Assembly: GCA_039030555.1 (NCBI GenBank)
Contig: JBCCDY010000013.1
Span: 62,001-126,000 of the forward strand
Reading direction: 5' to 3'
Length of the DNA: 64,000 nt
Source of the DNA: JBCCDY01 sp039030555
GTDB taxonomy: Bacteria > Bacteroidota > Bacteroidia > Cytophagales > Cyclobacteriaceae
The notes below the pieces were generated by a model. The model was not told where the DNA came from. It searched no databases and saw nothing but the letters and a program-made list of their open reading frames with translations. Made by a program: the position numbers and the translations under genes. Shown here piece after piece: positions 51,244-59,716 of this stretch. The stretch's first letter is position 1; the number at the start of each line of letters is the position of its first letter.

Positions 51244-51773
51244 AAAACTTACTGATCTCAATAATTCTTATAACTGCGCATTTCTTTTGCCAAGCAAATT
51301 GCCTTCAGAATACTTACCAAAAGGAAGTAGGAGTCCGGGAAGCGACCGGCCGTAATGATGGCTATGATGTTGAAAAATACCTGGCTAGTACCGGCTTTGG
51401 TAAGGGTTATGCCTGGTGTGCTGCAATGGTTAATTGGGTGCATCAACAATGTGGTTTTGAAACTCCTGAAAGTGCTGCATGGTCTCCCAGCTGGTTTCCT
51501 ACTTCCAAAGTCATATACCATCGAGGAAAATTAACTTTTGGAATGCCTGGATACCAAATTCCATCTTCTGGAGATGTCTTCGGTATCTATTTTCGAAATA
51601 AAGGGCGCATTGCGCACGTAGGTTTTATCCACCAATGGATCAAAGGACCTTTCGTAAAAACATTCGAAGGAAATACTAATGAAGCCGGATCCCGGGAAGG
51701 TGATGGAAATTATTATAAGAGACGCTTAAAATCACAAATCTATAAAATTAGCCGATGGCGAGAACAAGCTTAG
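51240..51773 (+). CDS. Secreted CHAP/NlpC-like peptidoglycan hydrolase
   Basis: 177 residues with an N-terminal signal peptide (MKNLLISIILITAHFFCQA). Catalytic Cys60 in GYAWCAAMVNWVH, His126 in RIAHVGFI, and a third polar residue in FEGNTNE. CHAP-type amidase/endopeptidases cut peptide stems. Secreted by Sec, so its release need not depend on the holin. Starts in the ATGA overlap with the holin candidate. Confidence 0.8.
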   Translation: MKNLLISIILITAHFFCQANCLQNTYQKEVGVREATGRNDGYDVEKYLASTGFGKGYAWCAAMVNWVHQQCGFETPESAAWSPSWFPTSKVIYHRGKLTFGMPGYQIPSSGDVFGIYFRNKGRIAHVGFIHQWIKGPFVKTFEGNTNEAGSREGDGNYYKRRLKSQIYKISRWREQA

Positions 51774-52246
51774 TTTTAGTTTTCCTTTGGGTTATGGGGT
51801 GCCGAACGGTCGTTCCGGTGAGTACAACATCGGAGCGTACCGATTCGGTAATTATTCGCGAAGTAGCCGTACCGGTTAAAATTGAAAGCTCTGAAGTCGT
51901 CCAGAGTATCAATTACGATAGCATAAAATCGCTATTGAAATCTATTCCGCATTACAAGGAAAAGGTCATCTATTTGACCGACCCAAATCAGCAAACAAAA
52001 CTGACCTTCTTCCTGGATAGCTTAAGCGGTGAAGTGGTGGCACAGTGCGAAACCCTCGAGCGCGAGCACTTAGCCAATGTAAAGCAGATTGAACGTATTT
52101 ATAAAGAAAGAATATCAAAGATTGAACGTGAAAAGCAGACCTGGTTTAGCAGCATACAAAAAAGTATTGGTAACCTCGTAATGATCATCTGCGCAGGTTT
52201 CATATTGATTTTACTAGGACAATTTTTAATAAAACGATTTGCATAA
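51755..52246 (+). CDS. Unimolecular spanin candidate
   Basis: 163 residues with both features of u-spanins: an N-terminal lipoprotein signal (LWVMGC, Cys16) for the outer membrane, and a C-terminal inner-membrane span (NLVMIICAGFILILLGQFLI), joined by a coiled coil with charged helices (REHLANVKQIERIYKERISKIEREK in outline). u-Spanins disrupt the outer membrane at the last step of lysis. Overlaps the CHAP gene by 19 bases. Strong architectural, not sequence, evidence. Confidence 0.7.
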   Translation: MARTSLVLVFLWVMGCRTVVPVSTTSERTDSVIIREVAVPVKIESSEVVQSINYDSIKSLLKSIPHYKEKVIYLTDPNQQTKLTFFLDSLSGEVVAQCETLEREHLANVKQIERIYKERISKIEREKQTWFSSIQKSIGNLVMIICAGFILILLGQFLIKRFA

Positions 52247-52654
52247 ATGACAGCAAAAAATTCAGCAATGATAAAAGATTGGGCTTCAACAATCATAGCT
52301 AGTTTTATAGCTGTTTTTGTAGTGTTCTATGAAGTAAGCCATTCAGACCAAAGGGATTACGAAAAAGAGGCTAAGGAACAAAGGGAATTAGAAGCGACAA
52401 GAAATACAGAACAGAAACTAACCCGAATGAAGGTTCAAACAATGGTTGAATCGATGAATGAATTAAAAAAGGAATTTAAAGATTTTAAAGCAACCGCTTC
52501 TAAGCAGTGGGATGATCGGTACACAAACAGCCAGGCACAGCGAGATAAAAGTTTGGTAAACAACCGAATGGATAGAATAGAAATTTCTGTAGACAAGCAA
52601 TCTGAAAAGTTACATCAAATACAAGGGGTGTTAGATAGAAATAATTTAAGGTGA
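52247..52654 (+). CDS. Membrane-anchored coiled-coil late protein
   Basis: 135 residues: one N-terminal span (WASTIIASFIAVFVVFYEV) and a charged coiled coil. Begins right after the spanin-candidate stop. Could be a second holin-like or lysis-control protein, or a virion protein. Confidence 0.55.
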   Translation: MTAKNSAMIKDWASTIIASFIAVFVVFYEVSHSDQRDYEKEAKEQRELEATRNTEQKLTRMKVQTMVESMNELKKEFKDFKATASKQWDDRYTNSQAQRDKSLVNNRMDRIEISVDKQSEKLHQIQGVLDRNNLR

Positions 52655-52830
52655 AGAATTTAACTAACATATCGATTCAGAATGGTGTAACGACTGTTGT
52701 AGTCTCTTCTGTAGGCACCTTGGTTGGTTATCATTTAGCCAAAAAGCTAGACAATGATAAAACCATCCTTTATACCACTCTTGGGGGTGCTATTGGCTCA
52801 ATCATCGGTTTAATTATTGAAAGCGAATGA
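52651..52830 (+). CDS. Small Gly-rich membrane protein
   Basis: 59 residues from a GTG that overlaps the previous stop by 4 bases; its own stop overlaps the next ATG by 4 bases. Two hydrophobic segments (TTVVVSSVGTLVGYHLA and TTLGGAIGSIIGLII). Too short for ordinary gene finders, but the overlaps on both sides make it convincing. Confidence 0.65.
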   Translation: MKNLTNISIQNGVTTVVVSSVGTLVGYHLAKKLDNDKTILYTTLGGAIGSIIGLIIESE

Positions 52831-53708
52831 GTAATACAAGGAAATACGATCCGGATTTGGAAATGATGTTAGCGGGCTTGAATCCCTACGTAAATCCTCA
52901 TGATTTTCACCCTGATATCTCTAAAAACAGCAATCAAAGTGTTTTGGAGAACGCATCAAATCAAATACCTTCAAAACCATCTAAGCACCAACACTTTTCA
53001 GAATTAGATAATGACTTAAATGGAGTTGACGATTATACCTTGTTTCAATCCGGTGAAGTGAAGATCAATCCGAGCGATCTTTATACCCTTCCCGGAGAAA
53101 TAGGAAAATTCATTGGTACCCAACAAAAGTTTAGAAGCGCCTATGCTATTGATGGTGAAGCCGGTGCAGGTAAATCTGAATTAGTGATGCAAATGGCGAA
53201 CGGTTTCGCTTCTATAAATAAGACAGTCGCCTATTTCGATCTGGAGAAAGGCGGTTTAGAGTCAAAAGATACTATTGAGTCCAGGAACAGAAATGTAGAA
53301 AGCAGAAATAATACATCAATAAAGTTTGCCGGTTATGCCCCAAATGGCATTTCTACAATTCTAAAACATAAGGATTCCTTCGACGTGATCATTATTGATA
53401 GCTGGCAAAAGCTCGGTGAGCGAACAGCAGATCTATTTGACTCCCTTAGACAAAATTTTCCGGACAAAATTTGGATAGTAATCTTTCAACAGACTACCAC
53501 AGGCAGGGCCAAAGGTGGTACAGGAAGCACTTTCGATGCTCCAGTCGTTATAAAAGTCTTTCGTCCGAACAAATCTACCCATTTGACTAACTATTGTGTT
53601 TTGGAAAAAAACAGGGGTAACGATACGGCAAAAGTCTATTCTCAAATTCAAAAGAAAGTGTTTTCAGATTACCAATCATTTGAAGATCAAGTTTTAAATC
53701 AACCTTAA
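52827..53708 (+). CDS. RecA-fold P-loop ATPase of the late operon
   Basis: 293 residues. Walker A GEAGAGKS (110-117) and Walker B DVIIIDS (186-192); a later QTTTGRAKGG block lies where RecA/RadA proteins have their DNA-binding loop. The DS after the Walker B strand is RecA-like, unlike the DE of FtsK/HerA packaging ATPases. Being the only ATPase among the late genes, it is the best candidate for genome packaging, but a recombination role is possible. Confidence 0.7.
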   Translation: MSNTRKYDPDLEMMLAGLNPYVNPHDFHPDISKNSNQSVLENASNQIPSKPSKHQHFSELDNDLNGVDDYTLFQSGEVKINPSDLYTLPGEIGKFIGTQQKFRSAYAIDGEAGAGKSELVMQMANGFASINKTVAYFDLEKGGLESKDTIESRNRNVESRNNTSIKFAGYAPNGISTILKHKDSFDVIIIDSWQKLGERTADLFDSLRQNFPDKIWIVIFQQTTTGRAKGGTGSTFDAPVVIKVFRPNKSTHLTNYCVLEKNRGNDTAKVYSQIQKKVFSDYQSFEDQVLNQP

Positions 53709-53718
53709 CATATAAATC

Positions 53719-54054
53719 ATGAGTGCAATAGCAGCAGTAAAATATCGAGACATGAATGGCCTTTTCAGTGCGGGAGGCTTTTTTGGAAGTGGTGGCACCG
53801 TAGACAACTTTTTTAAGTCTGACTTTGGACAAAAAGCTACTAATTTAGGGGTTGATGCTTTAGGCAATAAGATTAACAACAATCGTAACCCTAATTTTCC
53901 TCAGTTTCCTTCACAAGCAAATCAGCAATTCTTCAATAGTAGCCCTCGGGTCGATTTGAATAGGACACTAAAAATTGTAGGAGTAGGACTTCTTGGAATA
54001 GGCGTTATTGGAGGAACTATCTATTTCATTAATAAATCTTCTCAAAAGAAATAA
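53719..54054 (+). CDS. Late membrane protein with C-terminal span
   Basis: 111 residues: Gly/Phe-rich start, Asn/Pro-rich middle, C-terminal membrane span (LKIVGVGLLGIGVIGGTIYFI) and a short Lys tail. Pattern of a small virion membrane protein. Confidence 0.55.
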   Translation: MSAIAAVKYRDMNGLFSAGGFFGSGGTVDNFFKSDFGQKATNLGVDALGNKINNNRNPNFPQFPSQANQQFFNSSPRVDLNRTLKIVGVGLLGIGVIGGTIYFINKSSQKK

Positions 54055-54057
54055 GAC

Positions 54058-55248
54058 GTGATTGAAACCCAGGAATTTCAACAATGCTACAGGATTTTTC
54101 AAAGTAGCATAGCTGACCCCAAAAAAAGGCGGGATTGGTCGGAATTCCATCGTATTTACTGTATTGCAGTTGTTAAAGCGCTTCGTATCTATTATCAAAA
54201 CAGGTTTGGGCGCCTCCCTGATTCAAAGGATCTAATTGGATTCGTAGCAAATGAGCTTAACCGTGATGTAAACCTTACTTATGGACGGCAAGGAACTAAC
54301 CTGGAGTATGCTGATGGGATTAACCGTTTTATTGATAAGTTAATTGCTTCTTTTACCGGCAGGAAAGCCACAGTAAATGAAAAAGTAAATTTTATAATCA
54401 CTCGCGTTCCTGAGTCACAAGGGCAAAGGATACTGGTCGATAATTTTTTGACGATTCAAGACTTAGAGCGTAAAATAAGAGACCTTCAATTCTGGATCTT
54501 AAAATACTCTAAACCTGAATTTGCTAACCAACTTGCTGCCGTAGCAAATATCGATCGAGTAACAGGATTAAGGCAACTAAACGGTAGAGTAAAAACGGAA
54601 ATACATGAGCCTGTTCAGGGTATTATGTGGCTTTATTTTACTGGTAAAAGATTAGTCCTTGATAGCAAGAAACTAGATAATAATAGATACTGGACTAACT
54701 ATTACAATGCTATTGTCAATAAGTTCCCTGAGCTTAATAACAACCCAGCTATGACGTTTATGCTCGAGGTCAGGAATGAAGACGCCAAAGCAGACAAAAA
54801 GGCTAGAATGGCAAAGTTTATGAAAATAGGCGTTGGTATTTTAGCGGTTGCAACTGCGGCTATAGGCGTTGGTGCAGCCATAGGGGCAGCTGGAGCAACG
54901 ACATCCAGCACAGTGACAGCGGTTGCAGCAGGGGTAGCTTCAGCATCCGGAGGAATTAAAAAGGGCATTTCTCAGATAGACGGTCAGATACAGTCCATGT
55001 ACAATCAGCTAAAGGGGCAATTAGCAGTTTCCCTAAAAGAGCTGAGTGTTAACGTAGCAGGGCAGGCAAGTTTAGACCAACAAAGGTCTCAAAACCAGTT
55101 AGTTCAAGAAAACAAGGAAAATGTCGACCTACTAAATCAAAGGCGTCAATTACTAGACAAAGAATATTTAGGGATCCCTGTTAGACATTGGGCTATAGGT
55201 GGACTTGGACTATTTGGATTTGGAGTAGCAGTAAACGAAATATCATAA
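54058..55248 (+). CDS. Large late protein with Ala/Gly-rich membrane region
   Basis: 396 residues from a GTG start. Helical soluble N-terminal 230 residues; a long Ala/Gly hydrophobic region (VGILAVATAAIGVGAAIGAAGATTSST, about 263-300); helix; C-terminal span (WAIGGLGLFGFGVAV). Could be an injection or membrane-remodelling virion protein. No family recognised. Confidence 0.5.
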   Translation: MIETQEFQQCYRIFQSSIADPKKRRDWSEFHRIYCIAVVKALRIYYQNRFGRLPDSKDLIGFVANELNRDVNLTYGRQGTNLEYADGINRFIDKLIASFTGRKATVNEKVNFIITRVPESQGQRILVDNFLTIQDLERKIRDLQFWILKYSKPEFANQLAAVANIDRVTGLRQLNGRVKTEIHEPVQGIMWLYFTGKRLVLDSKKLDNNRYWTNYYNAIVNKFPELNNNPAMTFMLEVRNEDAKADKKARMAKFMKIGVGILAVATAAIGVGAAIGAAGATTSSTVTAVAAGVASASGGIKKGISQIDGQIQSMYNQLKGQLAVSLKELSVNVAGQASLDQQRSQNQLVQENKENVDLLNQRRQLLDKEYLGIPVRHWAIGGLGLFGFGVAVNEIS

Positions 55249-55260
55249 ATTAAAAATATC

Positions 55261-55869
55261 ATGAAAAAATCAACCAAAACATTATTGATAGCAGGATCCG
55301 GAGTAGCTGCTATAGCTGCCATATATGCTTATTCTCGTAGAAATAATTCTTTTGCCTCAATTGATCCTGTGTTAGTGGATCAGCCAGGAACACCAGGCGC
55401 AATGCCAGTAGAGAATATTATTAAATTAAATCCTTTACCTGTACCTGAAGGTTCAGGGCCAGGAGGGAATTTTGACTTAGGGCCTAATGGGGATATTGTT
55501 TTAAAAACACCTCCAATTACAAAGGTACCTGTGAATAATCAGCCCTCAAATAGTCTAAGACATACTTCAATAATAGTGAGTAACTCTAAAGCTGAAGAAA
55601 TTAAAAGAAGGTTTGGGAATTCAACATTTGGTAGGAAAGTCTTACTAAACTTTGCCAATACCAATCAAATTAAGAATACGCTTCTTAGGTCTGTATTCAT
55701 GGATTCAAGAGGAAACTTGTTCTTTATGAAGGATAACCAAAAAGTTCAGGTACCCAACTCGGTCAAGAAATTTCTTTTGGCACCTGAACAAGCTGTCCAG
55801 CCTATATCGAGCTTTAGCGGATCGTCCGGAGGGAATAGCTTATTTGATTCCCGGCTACAATTCATTTAG
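55261..55869 (+). CDS. Late protein with N-terminal membrane anchor
   Basis: 202 residues: N-terminal span (TLLIAGSGVAAIAAIYAYS), a Pro/Gly-rich stalk and a C-terminal folded part (EEIKRRFGNSTFGRKVLLNFANT). Last late gene, ending 4 bases inside the convergent integrase gene. Candidate spike-base or minor virion protein. Confidence 0.55.
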   Translation: MKKSTKTLLIAGSGVAAIAAIYAYSRRNNSFASIDPVLVDQPGTPGAMPVENIIKLNPLPVPEGSGPGGNFDLGPNGDIVLKTPPITKVPVNNQPSNSLRHTSIIVSNSKAEEIKRRFGNSTFGRKVLLNFANTNQIKNTLLRSVFMDSRGNLFFMKDNQKVQVPNSVKKFLLAPEQAVQPISSFSGSSGGNSLFDSRLQFI

Positions 55870-57158
55870 AACTCTTTAACATTATCGAAGTGGTCAGACA
55901 ATCGCAGTACATTAAGAGACCGTAAATAGATTTCGGTCTCTTTTTCTGACCCGTGCCCGCATTGATTTTTAACAATCCTTATCGCTTTAGACGCGTTTTG
56001 CTTTGATTGAATGGAAGTATATAGATTAATTGCACCAGAGTGCTTATATCCGTAAAGCGTGTATTCCATCATTAAATCAGAAAGTCCTGTATAGTCAAGT
56101 ATCTTCTTATTCTTTTTATAAAAATAGTTGATGCCTGTAGGCTTAAGTCCTGGCTTCTGATCTATAGAAAATAGATAGTAATCTCCTGGATACTGGGAAA
56201 GATTCCACTTAATAAGTACTTTCTTAAGCGGTGGATAAATATCAATCCACCTACCTTTTTTATTTTTTGCAGATCCAGAAGGAATAAATATCCGGTTATC
56301 ATTCAAATCAACCTGTTCAACCTTCATTAGACGAAGTTCGGTTTTTGGTCGTGCTAGTGTATAAAAAACAGTAGTGATATAATCTAGTAGATATTGATTA
56401 TCAGTTTCCAAACATGCTTTCTTGATCAACTGCATTTGCTCGGAATTGTATGCAGCATGTAAGCGTTGTTCAGTTGAAAAAGTGGGAAGCGGAATTTCAT
56501 GGATTTTAAGGCTTAAGTCCTTTTTTTTCATTTGGCTTTCGACCAGGTGCTTGATATCGCCGACATAGTTTTTGATGGTTCGATTGGACCGGACTCCTAG
56601 CTTTAATTCATCTTCCCAAAATTCTTGTACAATGATTGGCGAAAACTTTGACATCTTTGCATTTGCATAGTTTTTAGAAGTTAACCAAGGGATCCAGATC
56701 TTTTTAAGCGCATTGAAATTCTTAGCGCTGGATCTTTTTAGTGTAGCACTTTTTAACTCTATGGCTTCTAAAAAAGCCTTCTCTATCGTTAAATTCCTAT
56801 AGTTATAATTAGGTAGTTTGGGCTTTTTGATTTTGCGCTCAACCACATAACCGTCGTGAAGCATTTTTGAAATTTCGATCACGGCCCTTCTCGCTCTTTT
56901 CATTCGATCTTGAAAGCTTAGCCAACGGTTACCCTCTTTATTTATGGCATAGAACCTAAGTAATCGAAGCTTTTGTAAGTCCAGATCCCAGGCATAGTAT
57001 TTAATTAACCACCGGTATTCAATGTCTCCATGCCGGGGATGAATCTTATCAAGATTGTGAACTATTCTAGGCGGGATATAGGGATATCCTTTGACTGATT
57101 TTTGTAGTTTTTTCGCCAATAGTCTCTTAAAACTTTGAGGACTTACTGACGCTTTCAC
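55866..57158 (-). CDS. Tyrosine recombinase (integrase)
   Basis: 430 residues from a GTG start adjacent to tRNA-Pro. N-terminal core-binding part; catalytic domain with Arg in FYTLARPKTELRLMKV, the HxxR-equivalent region GYKHSGAINLY, QCGHGSEKETEIYLRSL with the conserved GH and nucleophile Tyr. The second catalytic Arg of HxxR is not obvious (KHSG), a variation seen in Bacteroidota integrases. An upstream open frame without a normal start exists. Mediates integration at the tRNA-Pro 3' end. Confidence 0.9.
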   Translation of the reverse strand: MKASVSPQSFKRLLAKKLQKSVKGYPYIPPRIVHNLDKIHPRHGDIEYRWLIKYYAWDLDLQKLRLLRFYAINKEGNRWLSFQDRMKRARRAVIEISKMLHDGYVVERKIKKPKLPNYNYRNLTIEKAFLEAIELKSATLKRSSAKNFNALKKIWIPWLTSKNYANAKMSKFSPIIVQEFWEDELKLGVRSNRTIKNYVGDIKHLVESQMKKKDLSLKIHEIPLPTFSTEQRLHAAYNSEQMQLIKKACLETDNQYLLDYITTVFYTLARPKTELRLMKVEQVDLNDNRIFIPSGSAKNKKGRWIDIYPPLKKVLIKWNLSQYPGDYYLFSIDQKPGLKPTGINYFYKKNKKILDYTGLSDLMMEYTLYGYKHSGAINLYTSIQSKQNASKAIRIVKNQCGHGSEKETEIYLRSLNVLRLSDHFDNVKEF

Positions 57159-57223
57159 TGACTCAAAAAATTTTGAGTAGTGAAAATCGTCTGTAAAATA
57201 CTGAATATCAGCACTTTATTTGT

Positions 57224-57244
57224 GTCGGGGTGGCAGGATTCGAA
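57224..57244 (-). other. attR, 3' end of tRNA-Pro
   Basis: Exact 21-base match to 26,295-26,315, covering the T-arm side and acceptor 3' strand of tRNA-Pro. Marks the right edge of the element and preserves a complete tRNA. Confidence 0.9.
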
Positions 57245-57299
57245 CCTGCGACCTCCGCGTCCCAAACGCGGCGCGCTAACCGGACTACGCTACACCCCG
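57225..57299 (-). tRNA. tRNA-Pro(TGG)
   Basis: Perfect 7-base acceptor (CGGGGTG/CACCCCG), anticodon loop TTTGGGA giving TGG, T-arm with TTCGAAT. 75 bases. Integration target of the element. Confidence 0.95.
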
Positions 57300-57311
57300 A
57301 GATTTTTATGG

Positions 57312-57385
57312 TGACCGGGCAGGGACTCGAACCCCGAACCTACAGCTTAGAAGGCTGTTGCTCTATCCAGTTGAGCTAACCGGCC
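57312..57385 (-). tRNA. tRNA-Arg(TCT)
   Basis: Anticodon stem ACAGC/GCTGT around CTTCTAA (anticodon TCT), D-arm TAGCTC...GAGC, T-arm CGGGGTTCGAGTCCCTG. Acceptor GGCCGGT/CCCGGTC has one G-U and one mismatch. 74 bases. Confidence 0.88.
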
Positions 57386-57393
57386 AATCACCA

Positions 57394-57481
<88 letters not shown>

Positions 57482-57812
57482 GAAATGGGTTGCAAATATA
57501 ATATTCTTCTTCTTTTAAAAAGAAGGCTAATCGAAGTTTTCTTAAAATATTTTTAACCTGGATTATTCATTAGGGATCGTGATGAAGTTATAAATCGCGA
57601 AGAAACAGGTGCTTATGTCAAAGAAGCATAGTATCGCTATGGTGATTTAACAAATATGTGTTAGGTGACTGTTTCAAAGTGATTTATGAATGTAATAGAT
57701 CTTCTAATGAATATTTCAGGTTTAAATGTGCCCTACTCCCTAAATTTAACCCTTCATCAAAATATACTTGTCCAGGCAAACCTCGTTTTTATATTTGCGT
57801 TCCAATAGCGTT
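57482..57812 (+). other. Intergenic region, promoters of tRNAs and batB expected
   Basis: 331 bases between the tRNA cluster and the batB-like gene on opposite strands. No gene seen; a TTG-started extension of batB at 57,768 is not needed. Must contain divergent promoters, but I cannot fix them. Confidence 0.4.
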
Positions 57813-58781
57813 ATGCAATTACATTATTCATTAAGCATTACAGAAATAATCTTCATAATCGTATTCGCTTCGGCCTATCTGGTCTATAGCATACGAATGT
57901 ATTGGATTGGAAAACAGTTATGCACAGGTACATCCCGAATAATCCTCAAACTGCTTATCAGAGGCATTTATTTCAGTTTATTTATAGTCGCTCTTCTCGG
58001 CCCTACCTTTGGAACGGCTAAAAGAGAGGTTCAATCAAAAGGTAAAGATATTTATGTAGCGGTAGATCTTTCGGAATCTATGAATGCTTTTGATGTTCAG
58101 CCCACCCGGTTGGAGAAAATAAAATTTGAGTTAAAGAAAATTGTTGAAGCCTTCAATTCTGACCGAATAGGCTTGATCATATTTTCTTCAGAGGCATTTG
58201 TGCAATGTCCACTGACTTATGATCAAAGTGCATTAAACTTATTTATCGATGGACTCAATACCGGGCTTGTCCCCAGGGCAGGAACTGATTTCGGCCCTCC
58301 TCTACAAATGGCTTTGAACAAAATAAATGATGATGAATCACCTGTTAACCAGCAAAATTCAAAAATCATTATTTTAATTAGCGATGGTGAAGATTTTGGT
58401 GATAACACCTCCGGTATTTCAGCAGAAATAGAAGAATCAGGCATTAAACTTTTTACGCTGGGAATTGGAACAGATAAAGGGAGTAAGATCTTAACAAGGA
58501 AAGGGTTTAAGAAAGATAATTCAGGAGGAGAAGTAATAACCCAGTTAAACCCAAAGTCTCTCAAAAAATTGGCCGTTCAAACTGGCGGTAAATATTTTGA
58601 AATCAGCAATGAATCCAATGATGTCTCCCGTTTAATCAATACCATTAATGACATAGAGGGAGAATTAAGAGAGTCTAAGAAATTGGATGTAGCCGAAAAT
58701 AAATATTTTTATTTTTTACTTATCGCAGCTGGATTATTGGCACTTGATATGCTTCTTACTGTGAAAGTTTTAAAGGTTTAA
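57813..58781 (+). CDS. VWA-domain membrane protein, BatB-like
   Basis: 322 residues from ATG 57813. Two N-terminal membrane spans, a von Willebrand A domain with MIDAS residues DLSESM, GTDFG and ISDGED, and a C-terminal span (YFYFLLIAAGLLALDMLL). Layout of BatA/BatB proteins of the Bacteroidota aerotolerance operon, which act at the inner membrane. Followed 5 bases later by a batC-like gene. moxR, batA and batD are not next to it. Confidence 0.82.
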   Translation: MQLHYSLSITEIIFIIVFASAYLVYSIRMYWIGKQLCTGTSRIILKLLIRGIYFSLFIVALLGPTFGTAKREVQSKGKDIYVAVDLSESMNAFDVQPTRLEKIKFELKKIVEAFNSDRIGLIIFSSEAFVQCPLTYDQSALNLFIDGLNTGLVPRAGTDFGPPLQMALNKINDDESPVNQQNSKIIILISDGEDFGDNTSGISAEIEESGIKLFTLGIGTDKGSKILTRKGFKKDNSGGEVITQLNPKSLKKLAVQTGGKYFEISNESNDVSRLINTINDIEGELRESKKLDVAENKYFYFLLIAAGLLALDMLLTVKVLKV

Positions 58782-58786
58782 TACTT

Positions 58787-59716
58787 ATGATGAAGTACTT
58801 ACTAGTTCTTGCATTATTACTATTTACTGGTACTGATAAACTTACTAGGATTGCTAAAACGAATGAGTTAAAAAAACTAGCCAAAGAAGCATTCGAGAAA
58901 GGTAATTATGAATCTGCCATAAAAAACTATGAAATACTGGTAGACTCTTTCGATATCTCGGATGATAACATCATGCTTAACCTCGGCAATGCGTATTATC
59001 AAACTAACGATACCATCAAAGCCCTGGATTCGTATAAATCAATCATTGCCGGGGAAAATAAAAGTGCTAAGTCACTAGCTTATCAACAGCTTGGAGTAAT
59101 CTCTGGGAAAGAGAATGAATTGAAACAGGCTTTAGATTTTTTTAAAGAAGCTTTACGAAACAATCCTTTAAATGAAGAGGCCAGATATAATTATGAGCTG
59201 ACAAAAAAGAAGCTAAAAGAACTAGATCAGCAAAACCAGGAGAATCAAGATCAGCAAGATCAAAATCAGGAGAACGAAGAGAATAAGGAAGACCAGCAGA
59301 ATAAAGATCAACAAAACCAGGATCAGAATCAACAGGACGAAAACGGAGAGAATAAAGAGGGTGAACAAAACGAACAAGAGCAGAAACAAGAAGAAGGGGA
59401 ACAAAACCAGGATCAACAGAATCAAGAAGGGGAGGGAGAAGAGAGTAAAAAAGAGCAACAACCTCAGCCACAAAATGAAGAGGGAGAGGAGCAGGAAGAA
59501 AGAGAGCAAGCAGAACAGCAGGAAGGAGAAGAAGGTGATAACGGCGAAGAAAAAGCTACACCTCAATCCATAGAGCAAAAACTACAAGAAATGAACCTTA
59601 CACCTGAAAAGGCGAAAATGATCCTCGAAGCCATGAGAAATGGTGAAGTCCAGTATATTCAACAGAATAAGAGAAAGCCTACAAAACGTAAGGATTCCAG
59701 TAAACCAGACTGGTAA
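58787..59716 (+). CDS. TPR protein with Gln/Glu/Asn tract, BatC-like
   Basis: 309 residues. Short hydrophobic N-terminus, three or four TPRs (about 25-140), then an extremely low-complexity tract of Gln, Asn, Glu, Asp and Lys (about 140-250) and a folded C-terminal helix (IEQKLQEMNLTPEKAKMILEAM). Same layout as BatC. The tract suits a flexible linker in the periplasm or cytosol; length of such tracts varies by slippage. Confidence 0.8.
   Translation: MMKYLLVLALLLFTGTDKLTRIAKTNELKKLAKEAFEKGNYESAIKNYEILVDSFDISDDNIMLNLGNAYYQTNDTIKALDSYKSIIAGENKSAKSLAYQQLGVISGKENELKQALDFFKEALRNNPLNEEARYNYELTKKKLKELDQQNQENQDQQDQNQENEENKEDQQNKDQQNQDQNQQDENGENKEGEQNEQEQKQEEGEQNQDQQNQEGEGEESKKEQQPQPQNEEGEEQEEREQAEQQEGEEGDNGEEKATPQSIEQKLQEMNLTPEKAKMILEAMRNGEVQYIQQNKRKPTKRKDSSKPDW

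Larger units (their letters stand above)
26295..57244. mobile_element. Integrated virus-like element, about 31 kb, probably a tailless temperate virus
   Basis: Bounded by 21-bp att repeats at tRNA-Pro with a tyrosine recombinase at the right end. Contents are viral in kind: antirepressor and KilA-N proteins, primase-helicase with an iteron array, two orphan DNA methyltransferases, fibre/spike-like proteins and a four-part lysis cassette. No large terminase, portal, protease, tape-measure, sheath or tail gene is recognisable, whereas nine or more late proteins have one or two membrane spans, which is the pattern of internal-membrane viruses. Reading as a tailless virus is inference; a tailed phage with unrecognisable genes, or a non-viral island with lysis genes, are alternatives. 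No gene looks broken, so it may be active. Confidence 0.75.

Noticed and set aside
52827..53708. FtsK/HerA-type packaging ATPase identity
   Set aside because: Walker B ends in DS, not DE, and a RecA-like loop is present; I keep only RecA-fold ATPase.
59222..59578. 118-residue minus-strand frame of almost only hydrophobic residues
   Set aside because: Antisense shadow of the Gln/Glu-rich tract of the batC-like gene.
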